DNA from: CAXRDE01 sp964229355
GTDB lineage: Bacteria; Cyanobacteriota; Sericytochromatia; UBA7694
Assembly (NCBI GenBank): GCA_964229355.1
Contig: CAXRDE010000025.1
Span: 558,001-622,000 of the forward strand
Length of the DNA: 64,000 bases
Direction: 5' to 3'
The notes beneath the pieces are model-generated. The model saw nothing but the letters and a program-made list of their open reading frames with translations. It searched no databases and was not told the DNA's origin. Made by a program: the position numbers and the translations under genes. This document shows, in pieces, positions 42,153-50,202 of this stretch (its first letter is position 1; each line of letters begins with the position of its first letter).

Positions 42153-44760
42153 CGCAAGTCCTCAGGCCAAGCCCTTTCGCATTGAAGTGCCTGAGTTGTG
42201 TCTCATTATGCTGGTGGGTATTTCGGGTTCAGGCAAAAGCAGCTTTGCCCGCCGTCATTTTTTGCCCACCGAGGTGGTGTCTTCAGACGTCTGCCGCGGC
42301 CTGATTAGCGACGATGAAAACAACCAACAGGTGAGCAGCGAAGCCTTTGATTTGCTGTATACCATCGCTGAAAAACGCCTGCAGCACGGCAAACTCACGG
42401 TCTTAGACGCCACCCACGTGCAGCCCGGTTCTCGGTCAGGCGTTCGCCAATTGGCCAAACGCCAGGATGTACTCACCATCGCCATTGTACTCGATGTGCC
42501 CTTAGAAACCTGTAAACTGCGCAACCACGCGCGAGAAGACCGTAACTTTGGCGATACTGTGCTCTATCGCCAACAGCGGCAATTGCGCCAGACCTGTAAA
42601 CAACTGCGCAAAGAGGGTTTTCGCTATGTGCACGTGCTCAAAAGTCCCGAGCAGATAGAGCGGGTCGAGATCGTGCGCAAGCCATTGTGGAACAACAAAC
42701 GCGACGACGCAGGCCCCTTTGATATTATCGGGGACGTGCACGGCTGTTGCGATGAACTGGAAAAACTCTTACACAAGCTGGGGTATGAACCCTGGGAGCA
42801 CACCTGGCGACACCCCGAAGGGCGGCGGGCCTTCTTTGTGGGCGACCTGGTGGATCGCGGCCCCCGCAATCTCGACGCGCTTTTTTTGGCCCGCGATATG
42901 GTGGCCGCCGGTCAGGCCCTGTGTGTTCCCGGCAATCATGAGATCAAATTTTTACGCTATTTAACGGGCAAAAACGTCAAATTAAATCACGGCCTCGAAA
43001 AAACCGTGGCCGAAATTGAGGCGCTCCCCCCCGAAGCCCAGGTGCAAGTTAAACAGGAAGCCGCCGATTTTATCGAAAATTTGGTGTCACATTATGTGTT
43101 AGATGCGGGCAAGTTGGTGGTGGCCCATGCGGGCCTAAAAGCCGCTTACCAGGGCCGCAGCTCGGGGCGGGTGCGCAGTTTTGCGCTGTATGGCGACACC
43201 ACAGGCGAAATCGACAGTTTTGGGCTGCCCGTGCGTTTGGATTGGGCCGCCGCGTATCGCGGTGAAGCCCTGGTGGTGTACGGCCATGTGCCCGTGCCCG
43301 AGGCGGAATTTGTCAATAACACCATTGATGTGGACAACGGCTGTGTCTTTGGGGGCCAGCTTACCGCCTTGCGCTACCCTGAACGGGACATTGTGTCCGT
43401 GCCCGCCCAGGAAGTGTATTATGAGCCGGTGCGCCCCTTGCTGGACGAGAGCGGCCGCACGAGCCAACAGCAACTCGATGACGTACTGCACTGGTCCGAG
43501 GTCAGCGGTAAACAGTACCACCACACCACGGTGCGCAAAACCCTCTCCATTCAGGCCCCTCAGGCTGCCGCTGCTTTAGAAGTGATCTCTCGCTTTGCGG
43601 TGGATCCCCGCTGGCTAGTGTATTTGCCCCCCACCATGTCGCCCGTCGAAACCGCCAGCCACCCGGACTATTTAGAGCATCCCCACGAAGCCCTGGCCTA
43701 TTACCGCAATCAGGGCCTGAACACCGTGGTGTGCCAGCAAAAGCACATGGGCTCTCGGGCCGTTATGGTGCTCTGCCAAAGCCCTGAAGTGGCCAGGCAA
43801 CGTTTTGGACTGACCCAGCCCGCCTGGGGCAGCATCTATACCCGCACGGGCCGCGCTTTTTTTAAAGACACCCCCCAGGAGCAGGCCCTGCTGCAACGGG
43901 TAGCGGCTGCCGCTGAAGCCGCCGGACTCTGGCAAGCGCTCAAGACTTCATGGATGGTGCTGGACTGTGAAATTTTGCCCTGGTCCGCCAAGGCAGGAGA
44001 TCTCATTCGTAACCAATATGCCGCGGTGGGCGCTGCAGCCGAGGGGGCACTGAGCCGCTTAAACCCACTGCTCGAAAAAGCCCTGCACAATCCATCCCTC
44101 GCCGACAGCGAAACGGTTCAGCAATTGGTCCAGCGCCATCGGAGCCTGGCGGATCACACCCGGCGTTATCAGCAGACCCTCCAGGGCTATTGCTGGCCCA
44201 CCGGTGAAGCGGTGGGTGACGGTCGCAATCCCCTGGCCCGCATTCAGGTGGCCCCCTTTCATCTTTTGGCCAGCGAAGGTCAGGTGCACAGCAAACGCTC
44301 CCATGTATGGCATATGGAACACCTGCACAGCCTGGCGGTGGCCGACCCCGAGACGTTGGTGGCCACCGACTTCCGTCAGGTGAAGCTCAATGATCCCGAA
44401 GCCTGCGAGGCCCTGACCCAGTGGTGGTTGGCGCAGACCGCCGACGGCCATGAGGGCATGGTGGTCAAACCCTTTGACTTTTTGAGTTATCGCGGCAATG
44501 ACTACGTACAGCCCGCCTTAAAATGCCGGGGGCGCGAGTATCTGCGCATTATTTACGGTCCTGACTACACTCGCCCTGAAAACCTGAGCCGCTTAAAACA
44601 GCGTCACCTGGGTCGCAAACGCTCTTTAGCCATGCGTGAATTGGCCCTGGGTCTTGAGAGCCTGGAGCGTTTTGTGCAGGGTCAACCCCTGCGCGAGATT
44701 CACCGCTGTGTGGTGGGCATTTTGGCCTTAGAGTCAGAGCCGGTGGACCCCCGGTTATAG
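42145..44760 (+). CDS. pnkp: Polynucleotide kinase-phosphatase-ligase Pnkp (RNA repair)
   Basis: An 871-residue three-domain RNA-repair enzyme. The N-terminal kinase has MLVGISGSGKSSFARRHF; the middle metallophosphatase has DIIGDVHGCCDELEKLL, FVGDLVDRGPRNLDALFL and VPGNHEIKFL; the C-terminal adenylyltransferase-like ligase has the nucleotidyl lysine in CQQKHMGSRAVMVL and the later motif HEGMVVKPFDFL. It heals 5' and 3' ends of cleaved RNA and, with Hen1, seals them. The ATG at 42145 has AAGGAGG upstream and overlaps the hen1 stop. The likely substrates are tRNAs or mRNAs cut by RNase toxins, several of which are encoded in this window. Confidence 0.96.
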   Translation: MANASPQAKPFRIEVPELCLIMLVGISGSGKSSFARRHFLPTEVVSSDVCRGLISDDENNQQVSSEAFDLLYTIAEKRLQHGKLTVLDATHVQPGSRSGVRQLAKRQDVLTIAIVLDVPLETCKLRNHAREDRNFGDTVLYRQQRQLRQTCKQLRKEGFRYVHVLKSPEQIERVEIVRKPLWNNKRDDAGPFDIIGDVHGCCDELEKLLHKLGYEPWEHTWRHPEGRRAFFVGDLVDRGPRNLDALFLARDMVAAGQALCVPGNHEIKFLRYLTGKNVKLNHGLEKTVAEIEALPPEAQVQVKQEAADFIENLVSHYVLDAGKLVVAHAGLKAAYQGRSSGRVRSFALYGDTTGEIDSFGLPVRLDWAAAYRGEALVVYGHVPVPEAEFVNNTIDVDNGCVFGGQLTALRYPERDIVSVPAQEVYYEPVRPLLDESGRTSQQQLDDVLHWSEVSGKQYHHTTVRKTLSIQAPQAAAALEVISRFAVDPRWLVYLPPTMSPVETASHPDYLEHPHEALAYYRNQGLNTVVCQQKHMGSRAVMVLCQSPEVARQRFGLTQPAWGSIYTRTGRAFFKDTPQEQALLQRVAAAAEAAGLWQALKTSWMVLDCEILPWSAKAGDLIRNQYAAVGAAAEGALSRLNPLLEKALHNPSLADSETVQQLVQRHRSLADHTRRYQQTLQGYCWPTGEAVGDGRNPLARIQVAPFHLLASEGQVHSKRSHVWHMEHLHSLAVADPETLVATDFRQVKLNDPEACEALTQWWLAQTADGHEGMVVKPFDFLSYRGNDYVQPALKCRGREYLRIIYGPDYTRPENLSRLKQRHLGRKRSLAMRELALGLESLERFVQGQPLREIHRCVVGILALESEPVDPRL

Positions 44761-44843
44761 CGCGTGGGTGCATTTGCGCAACCTTTAATGACGGGCCACC
44801 CCTTGCTGATTTAATGTTCAAACGGTATCATGCAGCTAAAACC

Positions 44844-45914
44844 ATGTCAAATTTCAAGTCATTTTTTAAGATTTTAGGCCTTGTGCTCTGTTTAGGCCTC
44901 TCTCTGCGTGCACACGCTCATCCTTTAGCGGTCTATTCGAACCAACAGCCCGAAGGCTTTTATTCCTCTACCGCAGACAAGCAGTGGCAAGCGCTGTTCT
45001 TGCCCCCTCGCAGCGCCCACGACTTCCGGCGCACGCCCACAGGCCAGGTACTCTACCAGGATAGCCGTTACGACTGGTATGCTTTGGACCTTAAAAGCCG
45101 TAAAACCCAGTTGCTGGCCAAAGACAAAATCTTTGCCCCCGGCTTCATTGAGATATTACCCGTGCAACGCTCTGATGGCAGCTATTATGCCAAACGCATT
45201 TTGCCTTATGGTCTTGAAATTTACCGTCTCAACGCGCAAAAAGCAACGCCGTTTTTAAAAAAACCAGGGCTTTACGATTTCCAACCCCTGCCCGATGGCT
45301 CCTACGTTTACGTGATCTGGACGGGTCAGGGGCAAGAGTCCCCGGACTTCGCGGACTTTATTCCCGGTCAAACCATGCAGCTCTGGCACAAGCCCCTTTC
45401 GGGCAATGCCCGCCTGTTGGGAAAATTTGAAACGGTGCTGGGCCTACAGGTGGCTGCGCGTTCTCAGGTGCTGTTTTTCACCCCCGGTAAAAAGCAGGGT
45501 AAGCGCAGCTGGCGCTTAATGGCCATCGATGTCCCACAGCGTAAGGCCCGTTCCCTGGCCGAAGTTCCCCAGAGCGATTCTCGAGGCTACCCCGAGCTAT
45601 TGGCATGGCCTCAGAGCGACTGGATCGCCTACCCTGAGGCCATGGTACCCCACGCCGTTGACCACATGCCCCAGGCTTTTATACGTCAGCATGTACCCAG
45701 CGGTGCCCGCCACGCCCTGGGCACACTCTCGGCCCTGGCACGCCAGAAAGGGCAGGGCACTCCTGGCTACATCACCAGCGTGGTCTACGGTCCCGAAGGC
45801 AGCCCCGAACACACATTGGTTTCTTACGCCCTGGCCACGGGTCAAGTGGTGGATGAACACCCTTATCTGTGGCGAGAGCTCAGCCCTGAATACGTCATGT
45901 CAATTTCCCCTTAA
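44844..45914 (+). CDS. Secreted protein, possibly beta-propeller
   Basis: A 356-residue protein with a signal peptide (MSNFKSFFKILGLVLCLGLS, probable cleavage after AHA). The mature part shows repeated short strand blocks (TADKQWQALFLPPRSAHDFR, DWYALDLKSRKTQLLAKDKI, PGLYDFQPLPDGSYVYVIWT) suggestive of a beta-propeller. No catalytic motif is recognised. The start is uncertain: an earlier ATG at 44814 is in frame but lacks a ribosome site, while the one chosen gives a compact signal peptide. The next secreted protein follows 11 bases later. Confidence 0.75.
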   Translation: MSNFKSFFKILGLVLCLGLSLRAHAHPLAVYSNQQPEGFYSSTADKQWQALFLPPRSAHDFRRTPTGQVLYQDSRYDWYALDLKSRKTQLLAKDKIFAPGFIEILPVQRSDGSYYAKRILPYGLEIYRLNAQKATPFLKKPGLYDFQPLPDGSYVYVIWTGQGQESPDFADFIPGQTMQLWHKPLSGNARLLGKFETVLGLQVAARSQVLFFTPGKKQGKRSWRLMAIDVPQRKARSLAEVPQSDSRGYPELLAWPQSDWIAYPEAMVPHAVDHMPQAFIRQHVPSGARHALGTLSALARQKGQGTPGYITSVVYGPEGSPEHTLVSYALATGQVVDEHPYLWRELSPEYVMSISP

Positions 45915-45925
45915 GGAGACACCTT

Positions 45926-46735
45926 ATGCCACCGTTTATTTTCAAAGGAATGCTTACCCTGGGACTCACCCTGGGTTTTAGTCTGGGCTCCAGCCTGTTC
46001 GTGGGGGGTTCTTCGGCCCATGCCAAATCAGAACATCTGTTTTGCCCCATTATCCGGCTAAAACCCGCCTCAGAGGGCTTGCAGGCCCTGATACACTGTG
46101 GCAAAGTCGACGGCCTCTCAGACCAGAGTCAAGTGCAATCTCTTTTTCAACGTTATGAAAAAGGCGTGCGCCATGGCAAGGCTTACACCCTGCCCCAATT
46201 GCGCCTTGACCCGGTGGGCGAACTTTACAGCGAAGTTCAAATTCCCCGGCTTCCTGAAGGCGATGAAACCCTCCAGGTGGGCGACCTGGTGACGGTCAGT
46301 GTCGAGGTGCCCGACATTGCGGCAAGCCAGACCCTGTTTCGTCTCAGTCTATTGCACGTCATTTTTCAACAACAAACCATGACGCCCAATCCCTGGGTGC
46401 AGTACCGCGACTATCTGCGTCAACCCACCTACGACTTTCAAACCACACGCTTAGTGTCTATGCTCATCGAGATTTATGAAACCGCTGCCTTTGCCGATGA
46501 GGTGGCGGGCACCGACCCCATGGTGGGCGGCCGCTTTGAAGGACTCACCCTCAAAGAAGCCATGCTGAAAAGCAGCACCGCCGATTTGGCGGATTTCTTT
46601 GCTTTTGTAGAAGCGTTCCCCGGTAAATACATCGGTTACACCTGGAAGCTGCCTGAAGTGTATGCCACCTGGATTCTCAACAAAACACCGGGACCCGATG
46701 ATCCCAATGTCGAAAAAAACCATGAAGAAAAATAG
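45926..46735 (+). CDS. Secreted protein of unknown function
   Basis: A 269-residue protein with a signal peptide (MPPFIFKGMLTLGLTLGFSL, cleavage near AHA). Two cysteines (FCPII and IHCGK) are close enough for a disulphide. The remainder is mixed alpha/beta, with no recognised family. AAGGAG precedes the ATG. It is 11 bases after the upstream secreted protein and overlaps the start of the hydrolase gene, so the three form one operon. Confidence 0.75.
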   Translation: MPPFIFKGMLTLGLTLGFSLGSSLFVGGSSAHAKSEHLFCPIIRLKPASEGLQALIHCGKVDGLSDQSQVQSLFQRYEKGVRHGKAYTLPQLRLDPVGELYSEVQIPRLPEGDETLQVGDLVTVSVEVPDIAASQTLFRLSLLHVIFQQQTMTPNPWVQYRDYLRQPTYDFQTTRLVSMLIEIYETAAFADEVAGTDPMVGGRFEGLTLKEAMLKSSTADLADFFAFVEAFPGKYIGYTWKLPEVYATWILNKTPGPDDPNVEKNHEEK

Positions 46736-47693
46736 GCGGCGTCTGCTCCAGGGAGTCATGGTGGGAGCCCTTGCTGGTTTGGTGGTGTTTGTGTCTGGCC
46801 CTCGCATTGACCAAAACGAAGCCCTGCGCCCCTTGCAACTGCCTGAAAATCTGGAGCAGTACCTCAGCCAGAGCGAAAGCCGCTACCCCGATATTATTCC
46901 CGGCACCGAAAAGGCCCTTGTGTGGGCTGACGCTCCAGGCCAGCAAACAGAATTTGCCATCGTTTTTCTACACGGCTTTTCGGCCAGCCGTCAGGAGATC
47001 GCCCCCATCCCCCAGACGCTGGCGCAACAGCTCAGGGCCAATCTTTTTTTGACGCGCTTTACGGGCCATGGTCGGGGCTCAGAAGCCATGGCCGAGGGCA
47101 ACGTCAACCAGTAGCTCAACGATACCCACGAAGCCTTTGAAATCGGCAAGCGCCTGGGTAAAAAGGTGATTGTGATGGCGGTGTCTACCGGAGGCTCAGC
47201 GGCCACCTGGCTAGCCGCCCAACAGGATCCCCGTCTGCATGCCCTCATTCTGGTGTCGCCGAATTATGGGGTGCGGAACCCTTCCGCCTGGCTCATGACC
47301 TTGCCCTGGGGCAATGTGTTGTTGCGCTGGGTGCAGGGCCCTTACCGAGAATGGCAGCCCAAAAACAAAGCCGAGGCCACCTACTGGACCTGGCGCTACC
47401 CCTCTTCAGCGCTTTTGCCCATGATGGGCATGGTGCAGCTCAGCCAGCGCCAAGCCTTTGAAGCCATCACCACCCCCACCCTGCTGATTTACCATCCTGA
47501 AGATCAGGTGGTCAACGCCCAGCGTACCGAAGCCCTCTTTGACAGATGGGGGGCAACCCACAAACAACGCTGGGTCTATCCCCACTCCAAAGACCCCGAC
47601 AAACATGTGCTAATCGGAGACATTGTATCGCCCGGCTCCACCCCGGAGGTCATCTCCGAAATGTTGCAGTTTTTACAGAATTTAAAAAAATGA
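46707..47693 (+). pseudogene. Membrane-anchored alpha/beta hydrolase with in-frame amber codon
   Basis: Reading through one TAG at 47112-47114 gives a 328-codon alpha/beta hydrolase. An N-terminal membrane anchor (LLQGVMVGALAGLVVFVSGP) precedes the hydrolase core: IVFLHGFSASRQEIAPIPQT (oxyanion region), VIVMAVSTGGSAATWLAAQQ (probable Ser nucleophile in AVSTGG), IYHPEDQVVNAQRTEALFDR (Asp) and SKDPDKHVLIGD (His). The stop falls in NQ-stop-LNDTHEAFEIGKRL, where relatives usually have Trp before the helix, so TGG to TAG would explain it. All catalytic residues lie on both sides, so the mutation abolishes function unless read through. The 3' half has a GTG at 47166. Confidence 0.85.
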
Positions 47694-48035
47694 TCGCTGC
47701 TGAAAGCGAAGGCCGTCCAGAATCTGCTGGACCCGTTCTGCAGAAAGTCGGCCAATATACCCCTGCAATTCAGATTTTTGCAAGGTACACAACTGAGAGA
47801 CCACCACCACACTGGCTTTGTCCAGTCCCGCTTCACCCACCGCCAGCAAAACATTGCCGGGTTCTTCGTGGGCCCGACGCAGGTTTGAGGTCAGCGCACA
47901 GGCCACCACCGTCTCCAGGCGACTGTGATTAAACAGATCCGCCTGCAGAATCACATGGGGGTGCAGTAAATCAGGCCGTGCGGTTTCGCGTGGGGCAAAC
48001 GCCCAAAAGATATCGCCCTGAAAAATCTTTTGCAT
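47682..48035 (-). CDS. MazF/PemK-family toxin without visible antitoxin
   Basis: A 117-residue MazF/PemK-type protein: GDIFWAFAPRETARPDLLHP, VILQADLFNHSRLETVVACA, VSQLCTLQKSELQGYIGRLS are the family blocks. Family members cleave RNA at short sequences. The ATG at 48035 has AGGAGG five bases upstream; in-frame ATGs further up lack one. No MazE-like gene lies on either side: upstream is the divergent yeiH-type gene only 78 bases away, downstream it converges with the hydrolase (12-base overlap). The antitoxin may be encoded elsewhere, or the protein may not be toxic. Confidence 0.85.
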   Translation of the reverse strand: MQKIFQGDIFWAFAPRETARPDLLHPHVILQADLFNHSRLETVVACALTSNLRRAHEEPGNVLLAVGEAGLDKASVVVVSQLCTLQKSELQGYIGRLSAERVQQILDGLRFQQRSFF

Positions 48036-48113
48036 GGGGGCCTCCTCATTCATTTCCCCAAATTTTAACAGAAGCCCTCCCACCCTATATACCCAACCCC
48101 CTATAATGACACC

Positions 48114-49085
48114 ATGCTGATTCAAAAAAATCAAATCTCCGGCCTCATCCTGTGTAGCCTCATTGCCCTTGTGGCCATGGCCCTGGCTCCCTTTTTGCCC
48201 TTAAACGCCCTCATGGTGGCCCTGCTATTGGGCATGGCCCTGTCTGCCCTCTGGCAGGTGCCCACAGCCTGGCGACCCGGCGTGATCTTCAGCATGAAAA
48301 AGGTCCTGCGGCTGGCGATTATTTTATTGGGCTTGCGTCTGAGCATGGCCGAAGTGCAACAACTGGGATGGAGCAGCCTGGGCCTGATTCTGCTGTGCGT
48401 ACTGAGCACCTTTGGCGTCACCCTTTTGTGGGGACGCTGGCTCAAACTCAGCACCCCCGGCAGCGTGCTCATGGCTTCGGGGATCTCGATTTGTGGGGCC
48501 TCAGCGATTTTGGCCGCCGATGCCATTGTCGAAGCCGAAGAGAGCGAAACCGTTTATGCGGTGGCCACCATTACCCTGTTAGGCACCGTGGCCATGCTCA
48601 GCTATCCGCTCTTACAAAACCTCTTGCACCTGTCTGAGCTGCATTACGGTTTATGGGTGGGCTCTTCGGTACATGAGGTAGCGCAGGTGGTGGCCGCAGG
48701 CTTTGCCCAGGGCGAAACCACGGGGGAGCTGGCCACCATTACCAAGCTCACCCGCGTACTGTTATTGGTCCCCATTATGCTTGCGCTGGCCCTGTATCAG
48801 CGGCAAAAGACCCACCATCAACAGAGCCTTCAGGTGCCCATTCCCTGGTTTGTGTTTGGCTTTTTAGGGGTCATGCTGATTCACCCGCTCTTGCCCACCG
48901 TTCTCACCCAGCCACTGGGTGTTTTGGGGCAATTCACCCTGACCCTGTCCATGGCGGCACTGGGTCTTGAAACCCGCCTCGATAAATTGCGGGCCGCTGG
49001 CCTGCGACCGCTGTATTTGGGCGTACTCAGTAGCCTCTGGATCAGCGGTATTTCGTTGGGAACGCTTTATCTCTTGCAGCCTTAA
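48114..49085 (+). CDS. YeiH-family membrane exporter
   Basis: A 323-residue integral membrane protein of the YeiH family (PF03601, putative sulfate or sulfur-compound exporters), with about ten membrane segments. Family landmarks are VLRLAIILLGLRLSMAEVQQ, GSVLMASGISICGASAILAA and GSSVHEVAQVVAAGFAQGE. The transported substrate is not established for the family. It is divergent from mazF with a short shared upstream region and ends three bases before the convergent cyclase gene. Confidence 0.9.
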   Translation: MLIQKNQISGLILCSLIALVAMALAPFLPLNALMVALLLGMALSALWQVPTAWRPGVIFSMKKVLRLAIILLGLRLSMAEVQQLGWSSLGLILLCVLSTFGVTLLWGRWLKLSTPGSVLMASGISICGASAILAADAIVEAEESETVYAVATITLLGTVAMLSYPLLQNLLHLSELHYGLWVGSSVHEVAQVVAAGFAQGETTGELATITKLTRVLLLVPIMLALALYQRQKTHHQQSLQVPIPWFVFGFLGVMLIHPLLPTVLTQPLGVLGQFTLTLSMAALGLETRLDKLRAAGLRPLYLGVLSSLWISGISLGTLYLLQP

Positions 49086-49088
49086 GGA

Positions 49089-50198
49089 TTATTTTTCAAG
49101 ATCCCAGACCCCATCCCAATGCCTGGGTGGAGTAGCAAAGGCAGACAAACGCGCTAACATGGGGCCACACAACGGATCATGGTTTACAGACAACGCCCAA
49201 ATTCCCCGTGCAGACTCAAAATCACCCTGCCGGTAAGCGGCAAGCCCCTGCAAATAAGGCGCCCGGTGGTGCACACTCTGATAACGGGCATATTGCGGGT
49301 CAAAGGTGTATAAGGTAATTGGCCTTTGACGGCCCTTGAGCCGGACCCGATCCACTTCCCGCATCCACTGGGGGGCCTGCAGACCTGCACAAAATGCATC
49401 AGAGGCCAGAATTTGGGTGCCGTAATGGGTATTGGCACTTTCTAAGCGAGCGGCGGTGTTCACAGTATCGCCCACCAGATCAAAGGACGGATTTTCTATC
49501 AAGGTCAAGGGACCGTAATGCAGCCCTACCCGCAAACGCAAAGGACCAAAACGCTTATAACTGCTAAACAGTGCCACGGCCCGGCGAGCAAAGCGTAACG
49601 CCTGCTCAAAATCCAGTACAGCAGACTCGGTAGGGTACAAATGAAAAGCCCCAATCAGCCCATCCCCCATCATTTTAATGGGGTATCCGCCCAGAATCAA
49701 AAGGCAATCTTCTAAGGCTTCCATGCAGGCCTGTAAATAAATGGAAAAGGCACTGCCGTGCTGTTCACTTAAGCGGGTAAAACCCGCCAAATCCACAAAG
49801 ACCACAATGCCCGAGGCCTCAGGGACAATCGGCACCGCAGGGCCTGTCATCAGTGAAAAGCGCTGCCCCCCGACTTCAAAGGTGTCTTCAGGCCGTAAAA
49901 TAGCCTGTAAGAGTGGCACACCATTGACCGTAATACCATTGGTGGAGTGCAAATCCCGCAAAATGTGCAGGGGGCCTTTGCGGTAAATGGCCGCATGAAA
50001 ACGCGAGGCAAGGCGGGAGCTCAAGGTGATATGACAGCGTACATCACGCCCCAATAACAAAGCTCCCCCCTGAAGCCCGTAAACCTGATGGTCTTCCGTT
50101 CTCAGATACAGCCCTGTGTCTTGCGACACCAGGGCCGGGGGAGCATTGTGCACCCAGGTGGTGTGCAGGTCTTCCCAGGAATCTGGCTCGTGTTGCAT
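49089..50198 (-). CDS. FHA-domain class III adenylate/guanylate cyclase
   Basis: A 369-residue protein. Residues about 40-120 form an FHA domain (LLLGRDVRCHITLSSRLASR FH, then LHSTNGITVNG) that binds phosphothreonine. Residues about 130-310 form a class III cyclase: IVVFVDLAGFTRLSEQHG with the first metal Asp, PIKMMGDGLIGAF with the second, LRVGLHYGPL and DLVGDTVNTAARLESA. The C-terminal tail has a short TPR-like repeat (YLQGLAAYRQGDFESARGIW). The combination suggests cyclic nucleotide synthesis controlled by Ser/Thr phosphorylation. It begins four bases after the ABC-F stop codon, so the two are co-transcribed. Confidence 0.93.
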   Translation of the reverse strand: MQHEPDSWEDLHTTWVHNAPPALVSQDTGLYLRTEDHQVYGLQGGALLLGRDVRCHITLSSRLASRFHAAIYRKGPLHILRDLHSTNGITVNGVPLLQAILRPEDTFEVGGQRFSLMTGPAVPIVPEASGIVVFVDLAGFTRLSEQHGSAFSIYLQACMEALEDCLLILGGYPIKMMGDGLIGAFHLYPTESAVLDFEQALRFARRAVALFSSYKRFGPLRLRVGLHYGPLTLIENPSFDLVGDTVNTAARLESANTHYGTQILASDAFCAGLQAPQWMREVDRVRLKGRQRPITLYTFDPQYARYQSVHHRAPYLQGLAAYRQGDFESARGIWALSVNHDPLCGPMLARLSAFATPPRHWDGVWDLEK

Positions 50199-50202
50199 TC
50201 CG

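Noticed and set aside
44819..44835. GATACCGTTT on the minus strand before the secreted protein gene at 44844.
   Set aside because: Only the first ten bases fit; the GAAA element is missing and the orientation points into pnkp.
26439..47693. Two in-frame TAG codons suggesting that TAG is read as an amino acid in this organism.
   Set aside because: Several intact genes end in TAG at the expected place (higB at 5270, gajB at 20276, pnkp at 44760, the PAS kinase at 56691), and the two interrupted positions imply different residues (Glu and Trp). Independent nonsense mutations or errors are simpler.
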